From positions 9,176,001 to 9,240,000 of the forward strand of contig OZ231126.1 in assembly GCA_965153355.1 (NCBI GenBank): a stretch of 64,000 nucleotides of DNA, written 5' to 3'. Both the position numbers and the translations under genes were made by a program. The DNA is from Flaccisagitta enflata (taxonomy: Eukaryota > Chaetognatha > Sagittoidea > Aphragmophora). The notes below the pieces were generated by a model, which had not been told where the DNA came from, did not search any database, and saw only the letters and a list, made by a program, of their open reading frames with translations. Of this stretch, positions 20,368-53,200 are shown one piece after another. Every line of letters starts with the position of its first letter. Positions within the stretch are counted from its first letter, which is position 1.

Positions 20368-23300
20368 ATGGAAGTGGGTGAAATGGCCTTTGTGACCTTG
20401 CTGAATGATATCGTGCATGTTGGAAGACAAAAAACAAGGTGAGATTCGATTTATTTTGCTGTTCTGACTGGTCTAAGTACGTAAGTTGGTCTGTCAGGTC
20501 ATCGACCAAAACTAATCTGTTTTCGGAAATCCATGGGCGTTCTATAATTGGCCATTTGTACGCAACTGGGTGTGTCTAACCGGAAAGTGCTAATAGTTTC
20601 CCCATTGCCGTTTCAGGTGGGAAAAGGCGAAAAAAGCTTCAACCTGCTTGACTGACGAGTCGTTCGCAAAGTTGCTTCTTGATCTACTACTGTACAAATC
20701 TATCCCGACAACTGGCATACAAGAGAAGAAGAAGATGAAGAAGAACGAGGAAAAGGAAGAGGAAGAACTGAAAAGAGACTTCAAAGAAGAGGACTGCGAA
20801 GAAGTTGATAGCGTCGTGAAGCTTCCTCTGAATAATGTTGTGGTAAAAACAGAGAATGTAGAATCGGTAGCTGTTGTCGCGGAAATGGTAGCCGATGAAA
20901 TGATTTCAAACGTCGCCGTCGATGCCCAAAGAGACACCAGATTCCCAGGCGTCGATGACCGCGCGCCCGTCAATCCTCTTGATACGACCGATGGACGTGA
21001 TAGTGACCTGAATGGGACTGAAACGAAGAGAGCCACGCGGAATCGGAATAAGATAAAACAGCCAATTATGACTATCAAGAAGGACCTTCCTCCTAAAACG
21101 GAAGTGAAAAGTGAATCCACGAATGATGTCAAAGCTGAAGTGCCAAAACGGAAAGGGGGTCGACCTCGCAAAATAAAAAGAGGACGACCGCCAATATACA
21201 CCAAAGAAGAGGCTGAGAAAGCCAAGCGAGCGCAATATCAAAGACAACGGGAGAAATACGAAATGCAAAAAGTAAGAGCATTGGGGACGAAAGAATATTT
21301 TTAGATGGGATCAAATTCGTATGAAAAGCGAAATTTGGTGATGAAAAAAAAACCAGGCCAACACCTTTTAGACGCGTGCGGTCGTCAAGACTAAAAGACA
21401 AAATGTAAAATGACTTGAAACGACGTAAAACGGCAAAAAAAGCAAACGCATACTGACGGACGGACGGACCGACAGATATAGCGGGTCGTAGAGTCGCTAC
21501 TAAAAAACAAAGGGAAAAGCAAAGTATGACGGACCAAGGGACGCAGGCGGTCTCTCCAACTGATTAAATGTTTTTTTGAGTCGCAAGCACGGGACTAAAG
21601 AGCTTAAGAGACGTATCTTTTTCATATCAGGCGGCTTGGAAGGAGAAATACAAAGAATATTTTGAAGTAAAGGGAGAAGAAGCCATTTGTCGTCTCTGCA
21701 AGTGCCGCTCAAGTTATGCAACAAACCACACTGCTTTAGGCTTTCATTTGCTCTATAGCCACGGTGAGTTCAGTTTCCAAGGACCTGTTAAGTGGTGACT
21801 TAAGTCACCTGTGAAATGATTTCAAAAACAAACTTTTTACAGGGAAGTGCAATAGGGACGGATGGGAGCCATTCCCCTTATCCAGTTGAGTGGTGACTTT
21901 GGTCACTTGCTTGCTTTAAAGTACAAATGTGTGTAACTTCCACGACGAACCTTCGTTTGTAACTTTCTTCACCATCATTGAACTGTTGCACCCATGAAAT
22001 CACTGGTGCTACGGCCATGGTCAAATAGCATACGATTTTTAATCATGATGATACAAATAGAAGAAGCGGGTTCATGCGCGTGCACGTTTTTTGGTAGGAC
22101 AACCCCATTACATAGCTTTTACAGGGAATTTTTGCAGGGATTCTTAAGTTCAGTCAAACATAGATTCTCCTTTCTCTGGTTTTATCCTAGGTTTAAAACG
22201 GCGTGGGGATTCTTTTCAACCGCTAGTTTGCGAAAACGGCTGCGATGAATCCATGAAGTTTTCTTTTTACAAAGATTATAAAGTACACAATGAGATATTT
22301 CACGGCTTGCCAGGTATAGTATAGTAGTAGTAGTTGTATAATATAGTAGGTTTTTACTTCACTATGGGATCTATGATATTAATCTCATTTCCCTTCTCTT
22401 GCAAACAGGGAGGAAGCTGAAAAATTTGAAAAAGGAAAAGAAGAAGAAAGATGATGCGATATGTCACATTTGTGGTGAAATCTCCCCTAGCATTTACCAT
22501 AAGCTGAAACATAAGCATAATGAGATGATCGAATGCACAGGTATGATTCTTTAAGTTACCATCTGATTAATGTTTCTATTTACCAGTTATGGCTAGTGTT
22601 CCGCTCGTATTCAATTTTTATCTTGAATTTTATATTTCTATTTGGCCCTGTGGTCTGAAATTTGAACATATGCACCAAAGGTGAGAAAAACGTATTTGGC
22701 TTCGTTTTTCTTCAGTTTGTCGTAAACTAATCCCGAAAAAGAGAATCACAATTCATAACAAAGTGCATCGGCGTGGGATTTGTCCATATCCTAACTGCAA
22801 AAAAGAATTCAAATCTGAGAACTTTCTCCAAACTCACATTCTAATGTAAGCACTAGAATAAAGAAAACGGCGGTTTCAGGATCGTTAAGTCAGAATTCTT
22901 GCGGCATTGGTATTGCTTGTAATGGTTTGATTACTTGGACTACATGAAGTCAATAAGTTTAAGAGCTTAATTTGTAACCATTGAAATTTTGATCTTCTCC
23001 ATCTTACAGTACACACAAACGGCACCTGCTGAAGTGGTATCGCTGTCCTCATTGTCCCAAAGCATTTCGTGTGAGTGTAAATCGTGTAATCCATTTTATA
23101 TTGAGTGGATTAGAAAATCCTCCGTCCACACCACTGAGCCATATTACATTAATTGCGCCTTAATTATAAATCAAAGTTTTGGTGTCGGTTAGTAAGGACG
23201 AATATGTGTCTTGTTTTTCAACTCCACTTTAATGGGAATGGACGGAATTTGGTTTGGGTTAGGGGTGGTGTAACGGATCAAATTAGGGGCGGGGTTGCGG

Positions 23301-23983
23301 CTTGGGATTTGTGTCAAACCAAAAACAATAGGTATTTCTCTGAACTTAATTCGCACACACATGGCCACAATACAATGGACTCGATCTATCTAGCACCTAT
23401 CTGGATATAGGGCACATTTGAATTTGTTTTTGTTAATTTTAATGATTTAATCAGGTAAAGGGAAGGTTGCGGAGACACAAAAAAACTGTACACCATTTTT
23501 GGCAACCATTTGAATTATTTCATTGTCCCGAACCTGGCTGCAACCAATCATTTAAGCGGGAGAAGACGTTAGAACATCATTCCAACATGCACAACAAAAT
23601 TAAACCATACCAGTGTATCTGGTGCAATTTTACAGGTATTTTCCTCAATACTTGTAAAGAGCTTATTGATGGCAGTAGCTTGAATGTTTACTCCTAATCT
23701 TTTGGCCGTAATCATCATGATTACGTTGTTTACCTGCCGTAGATTACTCATGTTGGTTGGCTGACATGATTTGGCAGGCTGATGAAAGCATTTGAGCCGA
23801 CAATTAAGTATTCTTCTGATTGGATTTTGCCTCAATCTCTCCGCAGGAGTTCAGCAAAATAATATACGTTCACACGCTTCTACTTCTCACCAAGCCGAGT
23901 TCCTCAAAGCTCAGGAGTCAAATGAAAGATACTGGCGTAGGACAGATTCTACCCTTGTTGAGCCATCAACTTCCGAGTCATGA
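20368..23983 (+). CDS. ZnfA: AT-hook, BED-like and C2H2 zinc-finger protein (540 aa)
   Basis: Exons: 20368-20438, 20617-21271, 21631-21763, 22191-22313, 22409-22540, 22716-22845, 23010-23070, 23455-23635, 23847-23983. Phases are consistent (1623 nt). Residues 1-24 (IVHVGRQK) lead into WEKAKKASTCLTDESFAKLLLD, an acidic linker, and two AT-hooks near 201-217 (GGRPRK, KRGRPP). A BED-like finger follows (WKEKYKEYF...CRLC...H...H). Later exons carry C2H2-type fingers, several split at exon borders (GICPYPNCKKEF...H, YRCPHCPKAF..., FHCPEPGCNQSFKR..., YQCIWCNFTGVQQNNIRSH). Likely a nuclear DNA-binding protein by its AT-hooks and fingers; target unknown. It is the shortest of the cluster and pairs with ZnfD by its N-terminus. 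Starts and ends rest on alignment with its paralogues. Confidence 0.85.
21353..21502 (-). mobile_element. Hairpin-capped element, TTGGCCTGG-ended, ZnfA intron 2
   Basis: In reverse orientation it has AGTAGCGACT at its 5' side, CCGTCCGTCCGTC, a TTTTACATTTTGTC stretch, GCACGCGTC and AAGGTGTTGGCCTGGTT. The internal part matches the copies at 52135-52345 and 57548-57814. Confidence 0.7.
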
Positions 23984-24163
23984 AACTTTTAGCAACATAT
24001 TTGTCTGCTGCTTGAAAGGAGCCTCGAATACTTTATCTACTCTGCGTTCAATGCCGTTTGATTATATTTGTTATATTAGCTTTATGTTGACTTTCAGCAA
24101 CCGTCCAGGAAATATTTTTCATGCGCTGATGCCTATGATATATGACTAAAGTAACAGTGAGAG

Positions 24164-46713
<22,550 letters not shown>

Positions 46714-47297
46714 TCGGAAATCACGCTTCCATTTGGAAGGATTCATTGACTCTTTCATTCCGTTACTGCTTCCCTCTTTGATTCAAATTTGTTTTTATGA
46801 GCAACATGTTCAGTCGTTACACCCATTTATTGCCATACCGAACATTTTAGCATTTTGGCCTTGCCAACCAGTAAGGGGCAGGGGGGAGGGGGGATCGTAT
46901 AGGGTAGCTGAGCGTTAGAAAATAATTGTGGCATCATTTTGAAACTAATAGCGCGATTTAACTATTTAAATGTAATGCTCGAATGATTTGAGTCTTTAAA
47001 ATCAATTTTCATCGAATGTTTATCTTGTTGATCTTGATATGAAGATTTCTCGACCTTAAAACGTTTATAATGCCCCAAGGATACCGTCCACTATGAATAT
47101 TTCTGTATATTGAGAAAAAGTGTGAAACTGTGTCATCGCGACTTCGTGTCGTCCAATGACAGCATTTTTGCTCGACTTTGATTTTCGTTGACGCTTGAGA
47201 GCGGATAAATTTGCAAAAACGCGTGATACCCCAAATAACGGAATCGGAAGAATGCTCAGACTTTCAAAACTCAAATATCTTTTCACAACAGTTCGAG
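46714..47297 (+). other. ZnfB-ZnfC intergenic region
   Basis: Unique-looking, AT-rich DNA. No repeat family member and no clear AATAAA were found. Just before the ZnfC ATG is TTTTCACAACAG|TTCGAG, a possible splice acceptor. The ZnfB start has a similar GTAACAG|TGAGAG context. Confidence 0.6.
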
Positions 47298-50200
47298 ATG
47301 GTTCGAAATTATCGGCACGTTCGCCCTACCAAAGCCAAGAGAAAAGGATGTTCCGACGCTGCTAAAAAGAGATGGGCGATATTTCGAAGAAAGAAGCAGG
47401 CCAAAGTTGAGAATGTATCAGATGGAGTTGACAAGGGAGAGGGGGATGGAAATGTAAGTCTAGACGAAGTTGTGGAAGGAGAAGAGGGAAGCAGAGGAGC
47501 TTGCATATCCATTAGACCCATTTTTAAGTGCGTCCTCGCACTTGTATAAGAGGTCATATCTGTCGGACGTTTGAAATGCGCAAAACGGCTCATTCTGACA
47601 TATTTCTTCATTCCTATCACCTTTCATGCCTTACCACATGCATTTTCATTGATTCCTTCATTCATTTATTCATTTATTCATTCATTCATTCATTCATTCA
47701 TTCATTCATTCATTCATCAAAAACGTTCATTCACAAATTCTTAATCAAGCGAGGCGCACTTATTGGCCTTCACTTGGCCTTGCTTCCCGAGACTTTTGTT
47801 GCTTGAAAACATATGACAGTGCCATATTGTTGCAAAGACCATCTTCTTTCATTACATGTTGTAAAAAGAAAAAAAAGATTATAATTCTTGGCTCGTTTCT
47901 CGAACGGTGAAGGATAGGAAAATGAAAATAAAGCTGTAATAAAAAAAAAAAAAATCAAAATGAAAATTTTTAAAATCTGATTTCAGATTCAGATTCTTCT
48001 TGAAAAAGTATGGATGAATAGTGCTCTTCTTTTTAGTTGCGGACACTCAACTCTATAAGAAGCTTTGTCCGTCTGTTGGTCTGACCGTCCGTTTGTCCGT
48101 AATGATAGAGTCAAAAGGTGGGAATCCGCGCATTTCCGCCCCTGCCCACCCGTCCGCAACTGGTGGCCGTGTACTCGGCCTTGTTTTGATAATTCCACAA
48201 GAAGCCTTTCATATATTAAAAACAACTAACAAAAAGTGGATGTTCATTTGAAAGTTGATATGTCTCTCCGCAGGACTTTAAATTGGATGCTGAGCTGATG
48301 TTTGACCCTATCTATATCGGAAAGGAAAAAGAAAGGTATGCATTGTAATGGGATTTCGCAACAATATTTTAAATTGCATGCATTTTGTTTACTTCTCAGT
48401 TTGTCCCAGTTGCTATTTGCGATTTGGTTATTTTGGCCCTAACTTCAGGTGGGAGGCAGCAAAGTCGAGGTTATCCTGCTCTTCGGATGAAGATCTAGCC
48501 AAATTCCTCCTTGATCATCATTTTGAAGTCCCGCTGACGCAGCGAGATGGATGCGTGGAAGATGGAGCAAGCAGTGGGAATGATAGTGGCAGTACCAACA
48601 AAGATGGTGGGGAAGACGGATTTGCCGATGAAACGGAGAATAACCGCAACCTTCAAAGGGAAGACGTGAAGGTCGAGGGAGCGACGCGAGAAGCTGATAC
48701 CAAGGCACTACTAGAGACGTTTGAGATTTCCCTGCGTGAGGGTTTAGGGGAGTCAACGTCCTCATATTCTAACACGAACGTCAAGAAAGAAAACGGCGAC
48801 AGACTTCCGCCTAAGAACAAAATAACCAAATTGGGGAGCCCGCTCACCGAGTCAACAAACCTCGGTGGTATGGAGGATGAGGAGGAGTGTGTCGACGACA
48901 ATATGGACACTGTAATCCAGACTCCGTTATTGGAGGAGAAAGCAAGTGACGACATGAAATGTAACAAGAAGAGAAAAAGAGGTCGACCGAGGAAAGTGGT
49001 TGCACCGAGGGAGGAGGAAGAAGAAGAGCGGGAATTGGTCGACACTGGTATAGACTCAAACACAGTTTTACAACAACAGACTTGTCATAGAAGAACTGGT
49101 GCTCAACCCACGGTCAAGACTCCTTCACTGAAGGGGCATTTAAAGGAGAGTGGGACTGACGATGTGAAATGTAACATGAAGAGAAAACGAGGTCGACCTT
49201 GGAAAGTGGTTGTACCGAGGGAGGAGAAGGAAGAGGAGGAGGAGCAGCCACGTCATCGGCCAAGAGCCTGCAAGAAAGCATGTGCTGTAGACGTTGATTC
49301 CGTTCAAGATATGGACGATATGCATGAGGATGAAGAGTATGGGGGTGTTTCTAGTTAAAGAGGATCGCGTTTTGAAAGGGCCACTCGGTCGCTCGCTACG
49401 TTCATTCTCTCACTCCGCTCACTCGCTCCGCAGCGCTACGCTCGCTTTGCTCGCTCGCTCCGTTCACGGGCTCGCTCACTCACATCGCTCACTCCATCGT
49501 GGGACAGTTGAAATTCTTGAATATGTGTTCACACTGTTATCGCGTTTCACGGGAACAAACGCGTTTTTCATCTGAACTAGAAACACGCCCTATGACCCGG
49601 AATTCATTCCACCGCTCAATGAGGATGGATTGGTGAGCGAGAAGAAAGCAGCTATAGCTGGATTTCATTAGGCCTGATTAAATGACTGGTTTAATGAGCT
49701 GTTTTTGAAACTCAAATACCAAATATAATTTTTAAGGAAACATCTTTTTACTTTGTTAGGCCCTTGCAAGAAAGAATCTTTTGGATCATTTTGACGTTTT
49801 GTCCGAGACTGAGGTGGTTTGTCGTCGTTGCAAATGGCATTTATCCACCAACAAGACGATGGCTCTCTCTGGTCACTTAAAAAGTAGTCATGGTGAGCTA
49901 TTTCTGTCTCAATTCAGTGGGTTCAATCCAAGACTTTAACCTCGAATATTGACGACAAAAAACTACACCGTTGATCATGTTTAAGAGGGCTCAAACATGG
50001 AGTCTTACCTGAATTTGCAACCGCTTGGCTTAAAATCAAAGGAAATTTAGTTTTTTTTTTGTTGCAATTATTACAATCTCTGCATTGTACAGGCATTGTT
50101 CGAAATGGATCCATTTATGAACACTTGTTTTGCGATCATCCAAAATGTGATTCTTCGATCAAATTCGAGTCTTTTCAAGATTACCGAATTCACAATGAAA

Positions 50201-53200
50201 AGGTCCACAACGATGGTAAATATTTTGAGCTGGATCCAATTTGAATTTCAACTGCGCCTATATTGCTAATCAATTGTTTGTCACGTGCACGTGACTCTAG
50301 TAACACGATCTGTCGGTTGGTTGAATGGTCTGTGACGCTTAGCTTTTTCCATGTTTATGGACAGTTTTTGTATTGCTGCCCCTGTCCAAATGTTTATTAA
50401 GATCATTTTGCTGCCTCTGCCCACCAGCAAGCGATTTGGGTAGCTGTGTATCCAGCCTTCTTTATTTCTTTCTTGCAGAAAAAAACAATAAGAAAGGAAA
50501 CAGGGAAGCAATTTATGCCGGTGAAAATGTGGTAAAGAGTCGAAATCGGCATGCGGAAAGCCACCCCCCTCAAAAGGATGAAGCCACATTATTATGCAAT
50601 ATTTGCGGCGTATCTTATCACAGCCGCAGCTCATTATGGTGCCACATGCAAAATCATCGCGAAAAAGTTCTTTGCACTCACCCGGGTACGATTTACATGT
50701 TTCAACTCCTTAGTCAGGAAATTGTTAAATTCGAAACGTGTTTTTTTCGCCCTCTGAAAATACGGTAATAATCGTAACTCTGGCCAAAAAAAAGCGAACT
50801 ACTTGTTTGTCAGTGTTTCACATCCAAGCCATGAGAAAAGTAGCAAAATCCATGAACATTTTGAAGGTCTGCGAAAGATCTTGGAAGAGACCTTGCTGGA
50901 TGTCCTAGCTCCACCCGTTTAAAAATGACATTCGGATGAAGACAGGTGGTCAAGAATTTGGAAATTCAATACGCGATTTTCATAGATTAAACACATTGAT
51001 TTAGAAATTTGTTCTTTGCGCCATTTTAAAGAAAGTTTGAAGCTCTTTAGTTTGCTCATGGATAACAAGTAGCTAAGAAAATCCTGAGCTGCATCATTGA
51101 CAAGTGACGCGGGGTCACAGTATCATTGTGGACGGGTGGGCAGGGGTATCCAACCCCCATCCACACCCCAAACCACCCCCAACAATCCAACATACACAGA
51201 AAGTATCAAATAGTCGCAAAAGCGTTAGATGGTCAGCGGCACCCGTTGCCCTTATGTGAGTGTTTGTGGGTGTGAGATAGAGGCGCAGCGGCCCCAAAGG
51301 TGCCGATGACCTATGCTGTTTTTATTTGAACCTTAGGCTGGGATTTGAGCCTCGAGGCTGGGATTTGAGCTTAGAGGCTGGGATTTGAGCCTTGAGGCTA
51401 GGATTTGGGGCTGGAGACTATGATTTGAGCCTTGGGGCTGGGAGTTGAGCTTCAAGGCTGGGATTTGAGTTTTGAGGCATTGGTTTGAACCTCGAGGCTG
51501 GGATTTGAGCCTCAAGGCTGGGATTTGAGCCCTGAGGCTGGGATTTGAGCCTCAAGGCTGGGATTCCAGCTTCAAAGCTAGGAATTGAGCCTCGAGGCTA
51601 GGATTTGGGTCTTGAAACTAGGATCTGGGCCTGGAGGGGGTGGACGGAGAAAAAGAAGGAGAAGGAGAAATTTCCCCTTTGTGAGAAAGCATAGGTCCTC
51701 GGCCCCTTCAGGGCCGCTGCCCAAAAGGTTTGTTTCCCCACTCAATCACCCTGGACCGATGGACCAACGGACAGACCAACGGACGGACAAAGCCTCTTAT
51801 AGCGTGTCCACAAGTGACTCCAACTGAAAACGGAAAATCTTTGGAACAAGGCCAAGTTATGGCCAATAAGTGCGCCTCGCTTGATTAAGAATTTGTGAAT
51901 GAACGTTTTGAATGAATGAATAAATAAATAATAGAATGAAAATGAGTGTGGAAAGGCATGAGAGGTGATAGGAATGAAGAAAGACGACAGAATTGGCCGT
52001 TTTGAGCATTTTTAACGTTTGCGTTACCGACAGACCAACCAACAGACAGACCGACCAACGGACACGACCTCTTATAGAAGTGCGAGGACGCACTTAAAAA
52101 TTGAAATTATCACTTTTTTCAATCAGGGATTTTTAGTCGCGCGCACGCGACTATTACCCGCTCTGTCCGTCTGTCTGTCTGTTGGTCCGATACGCTTAGC
52201 TCTTTTTAGTCATTTTACGCCATTTTAAGTCATTTTAAGTCATTTTTAAGACAATTTACATTTTGTCTTTTAGTCTTTAGGTCTTTTAATCTTTTAGTCT
52301 TATGGTCTTAACAACAGCACGCGACTGTAAGGTGTTGGCCTTGTTTTCTTCAAACCTTTGCCATTTTTAAACGAATGAAGCTGCAATGACCAGCAACCAG
52401 GAACATCACATTTTGAAGAATTTTCGCAGAGCTTTCAAACGGATTCATGTATTCATGGATTTTCTGTGGTTCAGGCCCACACTAACTAACAAAACGAGCT
52501 GACCGCTTTCTTTCTTTGCCATAGTTTCATCAGAGACCGATAGGAAAATGATCAATGATGGGATCAATTGATTGATGTTTGACTTGGTAATGCCGATGCC
52601 ACGTTTTGCTACAAGGTTGCGGTCAACTAGTTCCAGCGGCAAGATATTCACGACACATGGGACATCATTTGCCTGGAATTTGTCCTTATGCTGATTGCAA
52701 AATGGAGTTCAAGTCGCAAAACTCGATCAAATCTCACGTCAGAACGTATGAAAGATAACACGATACAAGTGTGTGATAGTTGTGACCTTACCTCACACGA
52801 GGTCGAGGCTTATTTATTGATTTGTCTCTTGAATTTCCTTTTCTCAGGGTTCACAAACTGAATGCAAAGAAATCATATCAGTGCAGCTATTGTCCGAAAT
52901 TATTCCTGGTTAGTATTGATAAAGGTCGGTCAGTTGGTCCAATTATAGGTCACTCTTTCAGTCCGTCTTTTAGACAGTCTATGTGTCCTCTGTCAGTTGT
53001 CCTTTGTCACTCCATTGGTCTGTAGAATAGATGGCTTTGGCACCTCTTGGGAGTCATGTGAGGAAGTTGGCCGCAGGCTGGAGGTGAGCTGTTTTGAATT
53101 ATCCCCCCCCATGCTTTCTATTCCTTTCGATCATTTATGCAGTGGATTTATTTATTGAACCGACATGAGAAAGAAGTTCATGGAGAATCTCGCGACTTCA

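Larger units (their letters stand above)
50686..52615 (+). other. ZnfC intron 6
   Basis: Holds the minisatellite-bearing element at 51210-51730 and two hairpin-capped elements at 51846-52345. 50700-51190 and 52350-52600 are unique-looking with no feature seen. Confidence 0.7.

Noticed and set aside
20590-21225. Antisense open frames opposite Znf exons (also 24803-25215, 48653-49063, 59895-60747)
   Set aside because: Shadows of the biased + strand coding sequence; Ser/Phe-rich with no family resemblance.
49345-49580. The ZnfC exon 3 insert read as a new intron (GGTGTTTC ... ACTAG)
   Set aside because: Removing that interval leaves 17 extra bases, which breaks the frame. The inverted ends and TAT duplication fit a transposon insertion better.
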